Source: Sphaerolaimus hirsutus
Taxonomy: Eukaryota > Nematoda > Chromadorea > Monhysterida > Sphaerolaimidae
DNA length: 64,000 bases
NCBI GenBank assembly: GCA_964036195.1
Contig: OZ038455.1
Coordinates: 13,905,855-13,969,854 of the forward strand
Reading direction: 5' to 3'
Positions within the stretch are counted from its first letter, which is position 1, and each line of letters opens with the position of its first letter. Below the pieces are notes generated by a model. It had not been told where the DNA came from, made no database searches, and saw only the letters and a program-made list of their open reading frames with translations. The position numbers and the translations under genes were made by a program. Positions 13,398 through 30,700 of this stretch are shown piece by piece.

Positions 13398-15055
13398 AGA
13401 CTGTTTTTTTCAAACCACACAAAATTGTACCTACTTATGTACTATGTATTTTGCAAATTTTTGCATGCAAGTGATTGTCTGATATACCCATCACAGGGGT
13501 TTTGTAGATTTGAATGGTTCATATAGATAGTAAATTGCTCCTGCGGAGGGATAGCTGAAATTTTTTTTGATAAAATATGTCAAAAAATTCATAGCAAAAT
13601 TGAAATTTTTGGATATTATTCAATGGGAACCCCGACTCAAAATTTGCAAAAAAATTGAGTCGAGTCAGGCAAAAACCTCAAGTCTCGAGTCAGGGCCATA
13701 TTTTTCCGGTCGAGTCAGCTGAGTCGAGTCCCCAATTTTACCCTTGAGTCACAAGCCAAGTCAGGTTTGAGACCTATTTACAAGTCTTATACATGGTGGT
13801 TTTCATTGCATTTTTCAATGTCTGTGTACATTTCTAATGACAACTTAGTATTATACTGGGACTTCAAAAAATTCTGGTGAAAAAAAATCCCCCTTGAAAT
13901 ATCCCCCTCATCATGTAACCCCCCTCAAAATTTCCACTCCTGAAAAACAAACCCCCGGGTAATTCGAGTAATCCTGGAAACTGGTAACTCAGCTGACTCC
14001 TGGAAAAATATGGCCTTGACTCGAGACTCTAGGTTTTTGCCTGAATAAACTCGAAATTTTGGCAAATTTTGAGTTGGGGTTCCCATCCCATCAAATAATG
14101 TAAAAAATTTCAATTTTGATATGAATTTTTTGACATATTTTTCACAAATTTTGCGCACAAGTGCACATTTCCACACCAGATGCATGATATATCATTGATT
14201 GGCTTGGCATATGTATTGAATGATGTTAAAACTCAAGTTGTTTATTGCCAATCATGCCATGTTGTGGTGCCTATGATGTAGCCAGTGTAATGGCATGAAT
14301 CCATTTGTGTAGGTAATTGTGTGGTAAGCGAGCCCCCACCATTCATTCACCATTACAGAGGCTTAACAAATACTCCTTTTCAAAAATACCTGATAAATCC
14401 CAGGTTATAGCTGATCATCTACATATGATAAGTGCCCTCATCTTTTGTAAATATAAAAAATACTTGTTTCTGACAAGGGAAGTTGCTTTCCAATTCCAAC
14501 CATTGCCTGACTTTGGCTTTGCATGTAATTTGCCGGGTGGTTTACAGATAGCATTTTTCAATGGTTTTTCCAAAAAAAACCCATTGTGTTTTATTTAAAG
14601 ACCAGATCATTAAAAGATATTGTATTTCCATCACTACACTGGTTTTATTTTTGCAACTTTATTTGAGGCAACATCAAGGAACTGAACATGTAAGTGATAT
14701 TTCTGCTTTATTTTGATAGTAAAGTAAACTGTTGGCATCTAGACTTGGCATAACAGTGTGGCATAAGTGTGTGTGAAAAAATTGGTAGAGAAACCAGTAT
14801 CTAAAATTTCTGCAAGGGTCATACCAAAAAGTACTGCATCTGACTCACTCGGGACTCAAGGTTTTTTGCCTGACTCAACTCGACTTTTCACTGACCAGCC
14901 CAACCTGACTCGTCGACTTGACCGGAAAAATTTTGGGGTTGTGACTTGAACTCGAGTTTTAAGCATTACCTCTGCCCCTCTTGAATAGTTCCCTCCCAAA
15001 GAACTCTGATGAAACATTTTTCCTTTATAGAATTGTTCAATTAAATATGGTAGTA
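13398..15055. other. Repeat debris, no gene
   Basis: Inverted remnants with GACTCGAGTC/TTGAGTCGAGTC motifs (about 13635-13745, 14000-14090, 14840-14960) suggest a broken foldback family, with a decayed C-tract MITE at 13850-13965. No exon seen. Confidence 0.45.
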
Positions 15056-16311
15056 AACTGGTGGACAATATAAATGGAAAATTCACAAAATAACATTTTA
15101 AAAATCACACAAGCAAGCCATCAGGCTGTCACTTAGTGTGAGGGTGCCCCAAAGTATATACTATATATAACCAAAGTGGCACCCCCTCAGGCCACCCTTG
15201 TTGCTGAAAATATTTTTTTTCCACTTTTTTTCTGGTAAATATAAATGGAAAATCCATACATATTTTTGTTCAGGCCAGAATTTGATTTATTTATAAAATG
15301 GGTTGGGGATGATTTAGGCCACTGATTTTTTGGGACATATGAGATGGTAACTTCCTGCAACTATTCGACCCCCTCACAACCGACACAATCCCTACACCAA
15401 AATTTTGCTGAAGATCAAACCTGATATATTTTTTTGAACAAAACATATATTGGAACTAATGTGTCTTACACAGCCCCAGGCTTATGATACAGCACATGGT
15501 GGCCAGGACTGGCTTCCTAAGTGTCATGAGCAACATGTGGCTGGTCCTGCACCACATTGTTGCACAAAGATTGCATTTATGGCGATCAGTGGAAATACCA
15601 CTGTTCAAAGACAGCATTTCTGTAAAAGCGTGACCGGCCTCTGCAGCATCTGCATGCAAATCATTAAATGCTAGTGCCCATTGAATTCAGGCAACAATTA
15701 TCTGTTAAACATTTACCAGGGGACAACTGGAAATGTGTCCTGTATTTTGTGTAAATGGGCCAGACAGATGAAGAGGTCATTCCCAGAAAGTGTAAATTTG
15801 TGGTTTTTGCAATCACAATCAAAATGTTTGCACTTATAAAGTTCTTAATATGTTTGAATCTCATGAAGTGGCTGATATATGCAATTTAGGATGGATTTTT
15901 GTGAGGCAGCAGCAGTGTGGGGACAGCAGCGGGTAAAACTCACCCTGCAACCTATGTGCGGCTCTGAGCGAGCCATTAGTGATTTTTTTCAATCAAAAAA
16001 CTGCCAGCACAAGCGTATCCAATGCTTGTGTTGGCAGCATGCCAAAAATGGCAGCGCGCTTTCCCGCAGCAATATTCTGTGTGGGATTCCAAAATTTTCC
16101 AATTATATTGGCCAGAAAAAAATCTGAAAAAATATATAGAAGGCTGTCACGGCTAACCAGGGGGGTGCTGGGGGTGCCATTTGGGGACAATGTAAAGAAA
16201 TGTTGGCCCCACATTCACACAAAATTTTAGCTAGATTGGGCTGATCATTTGCACATGAGAATATTTTGAAAATTTATGTAGTCAATTTTCCATTTAAATT
16301 GTCCACCAGTT
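15056..16311. mobile_element. TA-flanked 1.26-kb element, copy 2
   Basis: Ends AACTGGTGGACAAT / ATTGTCCACCAGTT; TA on both sides. Nearly collinear with 10934-12192 (1,256 versus 1,259 bp). Confidence 0.85.
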
Positions 16312-16605
16312 TACATCTATCAAAGAGCATGTTTTACTAAATAGTTGTCTAATTTAGGTATCTTAAAAAAATTCGCACATGGCCAGATGTGGGGCTTGTT
16401 CAAGCGAGCTTTATTAAAATTTTGTTTATAAATACATATTAGTTCATTTCAACCATGAATGATTCATTTTTGCTCAGAGAACATGTAACAGTGTTGTCCG
16501 AGTAAAAATTCAGTTTCATATTGAAAGAGCACAAGCTCCACTTTCACTAAATAAGTAGACATGTGCATTTTCAATATGAAACTTTGAAGCATGTTGACTA
16601 AAGCA

Positions 16606-17095
16606 TAGTTGATCAAACATTTATGTTTACTCAAAAAGTATGTATACTCGAGTACTGAGTAAAAAAGTTTATGTATACTTCTTATGTATAAAAAAGTTCT
16701 TCATTTACATATACTTTTTAAATGTACTCTAGTACAGAAGACGTATTTCAGATAGGCTTTTTCCAGGCATAGATGGGGAAAATGTAGAAAAAAAGTGTAA
16801 AATGGAGGAAAAATGTCAAGAATAACTGAAAATAGACAAAACACACATGAACTAGTGAATTTGAAAGTTAAAATGGCCAAAAAGTTTGGATAAATTAGAG
16901 ATTTTTAGTGAAAATTGGGGAAAAATTACAAAAAATACTCACTTTTACATTTTCTCTGGGAAAAAGTATTTCACTCATGTTTACTCATGAGTAAAAGTAC
17001 AAAAAATTTACTTTACATTTTCTGTACTCAGCAGGTGAGTAAAAATAAATACTTTATGTATACTTTGAACAAAGTTCGGTACTTTTAACAACTCT
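16606..17095. mobile_element. GTACTTTTAACAACTCTG-ended element
   Basis: ACTCAAAAAGTATGT...GGTACTTTTAACAACTCTGG with TTTACTCATGAGTAAA arms. Relatives at about 33670-34050, 56890-57330, 58890-59740 and 62272-63711. Confidence 0.6.
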
Positions 17096-17133
17096 GGACT
17101 AAAGTGGACTATAACTTGAATGTAGGTCACGGG

Positions 17134-18405
17134 TAGGGTGTCAAAAAATTTTTTTTACAGAAAACGGAAACGGTAAACAATTTCAGCGGCCTGAAAACGG
17201 AACAGAAAACTGAAAAAAATTGCACTTGGTGGAAAACGGAAACGGAAAAAAAATTTTCAGCGGCCGGAAAATGGAAAATGAAAAAATTTGCATCAATTTT
17301 GCTGGAAACAGAAAAAATTCACATAATTGACAATCTGCATGAATGTTTACCAGTTTGGCTGTAACAGAAAACAGAAAGTTGAGCCAGAACAAAGGTGAAA
17401 TGAGGCGGAAAAACGGAAAATTGAGGTGGGAAATGGGAAAAGATGGAAAAACTAAAAATTTGGCCAGTAAATGGAAAATCAGCCGGAAAAAGGAAAAATG
17501 TTGCACGGCACACTCAAAGTTTCAGTTGCAGTTCAAACACTTTTTCAAGGGCGGAATTCAAAAGGGCGGAATTCAAAATGGGGGCGGAATCCAAAAACGT
17601 TCGAACTGCCCTCGATTTCAATTCCGCACATGAAACGTTTGAACACTTTGCCCGATGGCGGAATTGCCCCGGATAGTGCATGGGCGGAATTTTTTCAGAC
17701 AGGTAGGAAAGTGCAAAATGTCTGAACCGCCCTTGGAATTCCGCCTTGGCGGAACTCAAAAACGTCCAAACCGCCCTTGACAATTTTGAGTGTGCAGTGC
17801 GCCATCTAGGCAAGAAAACATTCGGACACTTTCTAGAGGGTGGAATTCAGGTTCAGTTTACACAAATAGGCCACACTGTGAACTTCAATATCTTTTAAAC
17901 AAGTGGATATTACTAAAAAATTTCTCTATTCATTTTTGAAGACAAAGCCTAGATCTACCTATAAAAATTTTTTTCACAAATATGTTTGGTAAGATAAATA
18001 CAATGTGTTTCTCATAACAATCTTCTCTAAAGGGCGTATCTCTTAAGTCAAGGGCGGAATTGAAAGTGTCCCAATGTTTTTGAAACATTTTGTTATGATA
18101 TGCAAATGGACAAAAACTGTGTGAATTCATCCGGATTCGTGTGAATTTCATCTGAATGTCCTAAAAATGCCACAATTTTCCTAAATAAAAATGTTTGAAC
18201 CGCCCTTGGAGTTCTGCCTTGGTGGAACTCAAAAACGTTTGATTCGAACCACCCTTGAAAATATTGAGTGTGCGGTGCGCCATTTAGTGGCCGGACAACG
18301 GAACAGAAAACGGAAAAAAAATTTCAGCAGCCGGAAAACGGAACGGAAAACGGAAAAAAATTGCCTGCGGAAAACAGAAACGGAAAACGGAAATTTGACA
18401 CCCTA
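17134..18405. mobile_element. TAGGGTGTCA hAT element
   Basis: 1,272 bp; TAGGGTGTCAAAAAATT / ATTTGACACCCTA; perfect TSD GTCACGGG (17126-17133, 18406-18413). It carries a nested GGGCGGAATTC/GAACCGCCCTTG inverted-repeat element at about 17505-18290. Confidence 0.92.
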
Positions 18406-19086
18406 GTCACGGGCCACTGGTGGTTATGTATACAAACAATGTAGAAATATGTTTGAGGTATCCGAAATGTGACCTGCGAAACCTTACAATGCGATTTTGA
18501 AATATTGAAAATTGTGGATATATGCATTTTTGGAATGTTAGTCCCCACTCACTGTAAAGTTTTTTCATTTTTTTTAACTTCTGACCACTGATTTTCTTAA
18601 CTCTCCGCCAACGCGCCAAATTAAAACCGGATGGATTCATACTACTGCGATTTTTTTTCATTTGCTGCAAGTATTAAATGAGAACCTATGAGAAGTATGA
18701 CATGGGCCGCTGACTAAAGAATTGATTGAGATCAATTTCCGTGGCTCGTGTCTATTGTGAAGTTAAGAGTTACTGAGAAACGGACGATTCTGTTTCCGGG
18801 AATTTGCGATTCTGTACGATTCCTGCGAATCGCGACATTATGTAAACTTGGCAGCTGTCCAAAAGCCCGTATGGATATCCCGTTTGTATACTGCTGTTGA
18901 CGATGGGGAACCGGCGCTGCTTGCCAGTGTGTCGGCGGCCATTAGCGACTATATCTGGTGGCTTCCGCCGACATTATCAGTGACTCGGACGATAATCCTG
19001 TGTCTCTTACTTTCGTACGTACAATATGTGATCGTATCCAAATTCAAAATTAGACTGTATGGGAAAAATGCCAAGTTCATAATATA

Positions 19087-19272
19087 ATGTCGACGATCCG
19101 ATTCCTGGAACGGAAGTACAACTGGGGTCTCAAAACTCAAAAATTAAATAAAGTTGCTGCGCCGTTTCGTCGTTGCGCAATCGTACTTTTGGTTCGTCAA
19201 CTGGGCTATTTCATGTCTCTACGTATCTTTTTTAGGTCTTTTTGGAATGGTGACAAATGGGAGGTGGGTTCT
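19087..19272 (+). CDS. Possible upstream hydrophobic exon of spastin (long isoform)
   Basis: An ATG-initiated open frame of about 62 codons with a basic stretch followed by a hydrophobic one (CAIVLLVRQLGYFM), ending before a GTGGGT donor-like site after GAG, phase 0. A phase-0 acceptor (ATAG) lies at 20631-20634 and would add a few codons in frame before the spastin ATG at 20648. Animal spastins have a long form with an N-terminal membrane hairpin and a short form started at an internal Met, so the layout would fit. There is no direct homology I can see, and a minisatellite and foldback repeats lie between the two, so this is speculative. Confidence 0.25.
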
Positions 19273-19372
19273 TTACCGAAAAAGTAAAAAGCTTAACGAA
19301 ACGTGTTTTCTTTTTTAACGAAACGTGTTCTCTTTATTCTACTGACTACTTTCTAGGAAAATTCACTATTTT

Positions 19373-19399
19373 GGGCTTAGGCTTAGGCTTAGGTAAAAA
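19373..19399. repeat. Short TTAGGC run
   Basis: GGCTTAGGCTTAGGCTTAGG next to the minisatellite. Only about three units, so not a telomere. Confidence 0.6.
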
Positions 19400-19409
19400 A
19401 TTAGCCCAA

Positions 19410-19645
19410 CTAACCATTTTAAGCTTAGGCCTACTAACCATTTTAAGCTTAGGCCTACTAACCATTTTAAGCTTAGGCCTACTAACCATTTTAAGCTTAG
19501 CCCTACTAACCATTTTAAGCTTAGGCCTACTAACCATTTTAAGCTTAGGCCTACTAACCATTTTAAGCTTAGGCCTACTAACCATTTTAAGCTTAGGCCT
19601 ACTAACCATTTTAAGCTTAGCCCTACTAACCATTTTAAGCTTAGG
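19410..19645. repeat. 24-bp minisatellite, about 10 units
   Basis: Unit TAACCATTTTAAGCTTAGGC plus CTAC. Because 24 is a multiple of three, both strands stay open (8-residue repeats LTILSLGL on + and KLKMVSRP on -). Units 4 and 9 share a CCCTA variant, implying a five-unit higher-order repeat. Confidence 0.9.
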
Positions 19646-19679
19646 GCAATGAACCATTTTAAAAATGGCTTAAATAGGT

Positions 19680-20085
19680 AGTGGTAAAGTCAAATGTAAA
19701 GTGAAGTGTCAAATGTAAAGTAAAGTGTCAATTGTGTATCCAAATCTTATTTTTTTCATATCCAAATCTTATGTTTTTGTATCCAAATCTTACTTTTCGA
19801 AATAAGATTTGGATACAAAAACATAAGATTTGGATACAAATAATAAGATTTGGATACACAATTGACACTTTACTTTACATTTGACTTGACATTTGACATT
19901 GCATTTGACTTTACATTTAACACTTTTCTTTACATTTGACATTTGACTTTGCATTTGACTTTACATTTGATACTTTTCTTTACATTTCACATTTTACTTT
20001 ACATTTGACACTTTACTCTTTACTTTACATTTCACATTTGACTTTGCATTTGACCTTCCATTTGGCACTTGACTTTACACTTTAA
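19680..20085. repeat. Foldback repeat of TTTACATTTGAC and ATCCAAATCTTA units
   Basis: AATGTAAAGTAAAGTGTCAA and its complement enclose inverted ATCCAAATCTTA repeats centred near 19800. The right arm is expanded by about 15 imperfect TTTACATTTGAC units. Confidence 0.75.
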
Positions 20086-20115
20086 TGGGTTTGGGATTGC
20101 TACCAGGTTGTTTTT

Positions 20116-20192
20116 ACCCAACTGTATCAAGGTAACTACCACAGTGGTGATAAATAATATTACCACTATGGTAGTTACCTTGATACAGTTGG
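20116..20192. repeat. Near-perfect hairpin
   Basis: CCCAACTGTATCAAGGTAAC / GTTACCTTGATACAGTTGGG with 33-bp arms and a loop of about 10 bp. Confidence 0.8.
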
Positions 20193-20290
20193 GCAAAAAC
20201 CATGTTGCCAAACCCGCAAGGTACAGAGCCAGCTAGAGCCAATTCCAGACCACAGCAAACATGTCCAAACAGAGCCAGCTGGTGCCTGCA

Positions 20291-20349
20291 GGCTCCGCCC
20301 ACTGTGTTAGTGTAACTGCTCTAACCTCTGTCACCCACCCAGTATAAAA
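20291..20349 (+). promoter_or_regulatory. Candidate promoter: GC box plus TATA box
   Basis: A GC-box-like CTCCGCCC near 20293 is followed by GTATAAAAC at 20342-20350, about 300 bp upstream of the spastin ATG. It could be the promoter for the short spastin transcript. The surrounding sequence (GAGCCAGCTAGAGCC-type short repeats) could also be part of a mobile element, for example an LTR-like fragment. Confidence 0.3.
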
Positions 20350-20647
20350 CCAGCTCCCTAGACAGCCAGAGCTCAAGTCAGACCCACTTGGGTCTGCACC
20401 TAGACTCAATATAGGGTTCTACCTCCTATATTGGGATTGTATTTTTATGTAGGGGGTGTTCCCGAACAGTGGCATAGGATGGAGGGTTGTCGTGGTCGTG
20501 TGTCCAATTTTTTGGTCACATGATTGCGACAGTGGTTGCGCGTTTTGTCTTTTAGATAAAACGTGCAAAATAGTCGCTTTTGGCAAAACGCCCAGCAGTA
20601 TTAAGTAGGAGGAGCGTACAGAGATGGAATAGCCCGTCAACTGTAAA

Positions 20648-26760
<6,113 letters not shown>

Positions 26761-26830
26761 TCTCAGCCGCTGTGGGCATTTGAGCAGGTATGTGATTTCT
26801 TTCATGGACGAACTTTTTTGTGGATATGTG

Positions 26831-27252
26831 TAGGGTTCAAACGGGATCCCGATCCCGGATCCCGTGAAATTCCGGGATTTTGCAGTCCCGATCCCGATCC
26901 CAAAAATTTTCAAATCCCGATCCCGAGAAACTCCCAATTTCCGATCCCAGAAAAATTAGTGAAATTATAAAAAGTGAAAAAATGACGTTTTTGCATGCAA
27001 AAATGTGAACGAAAAACCCCCCAGTGTCCATTTTATAACACTTTTCTGGCATCCAACAGTGTTTTGAGACCTTTATGAACAACTGTGGATGCCAGAACAT
27101 TGGCCAAAATATCTATCCCAAGACCCCAATCCCGATCCCGAAAAAATCCCAATCCCGTGACCCCAATCCCGGCCAATCCCGATCCCGATCGCGAAATCTC
27201 AAAAAACCAATCCCGATCCCGATCCCGAAAAGTCAATCTCGTTTGAACCCTA
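26831..27252. mobile_element. TAGGGTTCAAACG hAT element with GATCCC array, 3' of spastin
   Basis: 422 bp beginning 70 bp after the spastin stop. Ends TAGGGTTCAAACGGG and CTCGTTTGAACCCTA; TSD GATATGTG/GATACGTG (7 of 8). The arms consist of imperfect ATCCCG/GATCCC hexamers in inverted orientation. Confidence 0.85.
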
Positions 27253-27711
27253 GATACGTGTGTAAATATTTGTACGTTTTTGGATTTCGATTTTTAATTT
27301 TGATTTAAGAATTACATTGAAATTACTTCGTTGACAATCACGAAATTTTTAATCTTTGATTTAAAAATCTTCTCCATGTATTTGTGTGTGGTTCTGATGT
27401 CGTGCACTTCTTTTCAATTTGCAAAATTTCGTTAAGATTCGCCAATATCAGTTTTATGTGTTATACTGCAGACAAATAATAATAATTTATTGGGGATAAT
27501 AATTTTGAAGAAGTTGATGCGTGGGCAGTAACTAAACACATTTGCAAAGCATCGAAATGAAGAAAAAACATCTACTTATAAAGCTGATAAGTCAAAGAAG
27601 GATTTTTGCAAATTGCGTTGGAAGTTTATGCCATGCAATTGCGCTCTACTTAATTTTCGAAAATTTGGACTTATCAACTTTTAGACGTGAATATTCATGT
27701 CTAGTCGATTA
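27253..27711. other. Intergenic, spastin to serpin 3' ends
   Basis: The two genes converge here. AT-rich sequence without recognisable coding or repeat structure. An AATAAA on the minus strand (27487-27492) is a candidate poly(A) signal for the serpin. Confidence 0.4.
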
Positions 27712-30700
27712 TCACATTTCTGGGTTAACCACTCTACCCATGAATAAGACGGTGCCGGAAAAGTTGTCCAAAACAAAGAACAGATACGGCCGGTCCATTA
27801 TGAGCAACTGTTTTCTGCTGATCAGTTCGAAACCGGCAACGCTTTGCGCTTGGGCAGCTATCCCTTGATTGTTCACCTGGATGGGAACGTTAAGATTATG
27901 GTAAAATTTGTATAGGTGGGTAAATGTGTGCTTGAGTGTGCTAAGTCTGCAAAACCGAATGTGCAAAACCATAGCTCGGTAGTGGTAAGTTTTCAGCCTG
28001 TCATTTACATATGCATATGTTTTTGGTGTGTGAATACTTCACAAACCAAAAACCACGTTTTGCAATTTTTTGCTTGTTGCGCCTTCACCGGCAAGCCGGC
28101 TGCCCGAAAATCTATTGGGCGAATTGAATTTTGCCCCTGGTCTAAATTTGGCCGCAAAACGCTCGCCACACTACTGCGCGTAGTTCCATCATTTAAAAAA
28201 TCTCACCATCACTTGTGCCATCTGAATAAAGTGTGTCAATTGAGGCTTGGCATTGCTCACTGTGCTTTGTATGTTGGTGCCAAAATCTGTGTTCTTGCTG
28301 AAGTCCATACCCAGGCCCTTTAACGGACCCAGTAGGTCAAACTTCGATTTTGGGATCTGCGTAGAATTTTTAGTACCAATTTTCACCCATAGTTACTCTG
28401 GTGACTTTGCACCTTCGTCGTTAAGCTTGGCAGCGAGCCAGCGATAGCCGGCGCATTTAGGTAAATTATTTAGATATTGTATTATTGCGCCCTATTGTAA
28501 TAGGTATAACGAAACATTTGTTGCATTTGTTTACGTAAACCTTTATGTAAATTAAGTAGCCATTTTAAACAAATAATTTTTTCGCTACTTTAGAAGACAC
28601 CAATGCGTTAGTTATCATTGGCACACTGCCAACATAAGACGTAAATAACTGCGGGTGTAAACTGTTCGGTCCTTCGATTAGGTTTATTCATTTCGTCTTC
28701 AGTGCGCGCGTCTTTCAAGGGTGCCCGGGGTGAGCGCCTTACACCCTACCCATTCGCAGTGCACACCCCCTTGAACAGTCCCCGTAATTATATTTCCTCA
28801 ATTAACCATTACCTGAAACTGCGGCATGAATATCTTCAGTTCCTTCTTGCCCAGCGCCGCATGCAGCGAGTTCAGAAAGGCGGGCCGCATGACCACCGTT
28901 TCCACGTCGGGCAACGTCCTGCCCGCTTTGGGCGTGGCGAAGTACACGGTGTGCGCGTGCTCCACCGTGGGGATGCCCACCAGCGAGAACTGCTCGTTTC
29001 TGGGGTGGGTGTTGGGTTGTCGGTAAAACGGTGCTAATAGAAGAAATTGAGAAAAAGCTGAGAAGTGTCTTTCAGTGAACTTTCAGCCAAAACAAAAAAC
29101 ATTAGTCAGCTTTGAACGCATTTCAGTTTACCAAAATTAGTGATTTTTAATCGCCGTCAACTAGTTGACGTACACCGCATTCCAGAATACTTGAATTCGT
29201 TTAAAGCTGATGAATGAGTTAAGAACTTTCCAGTGGAGAACTACAAAGTGTGCGTAGAGCCGTTTAGTGTTTCCACAGTAAGCCATGTGTTGAATCCAGT
29301 ATTTACTCACTCATAGAATGGGTATTTAGCAGTTGACACCATCATTGGAATTTCCCTACTGCTACCATCGGGAAAAGTGAATGTCTTGTACGCGCCAGGG
29401 GCTGTGAAAGTTTTTTTTTGCATTTTGGTTTACAAGTTTATAAAAATGGCTACCATTTTTTATTAAAAAACTCGCTGAATTTTTGCTCCCATGCCGCAAT
29501 CAGGTACAGGAAGTTCATTAACCATACTCCATGTTTTTCCGTGTCCGGTGCGCTGTCAAACACATTCTTCATGTAACCTCTTGAATATTTTTCCACGATT
29601 GAATTGAGATGATCTGTGAACATATTTGGCAATTGTGTATGTGTGTATGTGTAAAATTGTGAAAGAAATTGCCTCAATTTTCTACCGAATCTTTGTCTGG
29701 ACAGCTTTGTCGCGTCGACTGCGAAACATTTCAACACAGAGTCCTTGAATACTTGATCTAGCTTCACATAATTTCCTGAAATCATGCGATATACTGTATT
29801 TCTTTTAATAGATAGATAATACCTCCAACTCCAATGGAAAGGCACCTCCAATAGAATGGGGCAGGTAAAAAGTGGACAAAAAATAGAACGGTGCTCTTAT
29901 ATTGGAAGAAATCCGGTAAATACATATTTACATGGGGACAATCCATTTTTCAATCAAATACATGTTGCATGTATTAGTGCAAGATTGAGCAAAAAACACA
30001 TGCCCCAGTAAGTTAATTATGTTGATTATGCTATTATATTTTGTAGATTCAAAGCAAAGAAGTACATGTATGATGTATGAACATGTATTTGTTCCAAGCT
30101 TGAACTGTGTCCCGTATTGAAAATGTGTCTGATGGTTGAATGCATGACATACCCTTCTGGAAAAACGTATAGCTAGACAGGCAAGAATCCTCTCTGCATG
30201 GTCTCATAGCATGTTGTGCCAATAATCTAAATGCCATCATCGCTTCGTGGGGAGTCATGGTGACATCCGCGGCGTTTCTATCGCCAGTGGAAAAAATACT
30301 GCCCGCTAGCATGTCTGTAGTTTTCCCTTCGGACGCCTTGGGGGCACTCCCGGGCCGTGTAAAATGTGAAATGTCACGCAAAGTGTCAAAAGACATGTAA
30401 AATACTCTGGAAAATGGCAAACTCGTCACGATTTTCCTGGTCACGACATGACGCTTGACACTGCGTTACATTTCACATTTTACATTGTCACGGAGTGGCA
30501 CCTGGTAGATTATATTTAGCACGTACAGAGCGGACAGCGGCGACGCCACCCAGTTTTTCTGTGGTTGCTGCAATGTATTGAGGGTGGATGAGTTAAGTGG
30601 ATTGCATAGGATTTAAGACAGTTTAATTCGGTGATTTGAAGTTCGGCCGATATTCTGTGTCTAACGGTGTATTAAAATTATTATACATAAATATCGAATT

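Noticed and set aside
18848..19087. Hydrophobic open frame upstream of 19087 as part of spastin
   Set aside because: It has no ATG in frame and no convincing splice sites.
19373..19399. TTAGGC run as a telomere or internal telomeric sequence
   Set aside because: Only about three units and it grades into a 24-bp minisatellite containing CTTAGGC.
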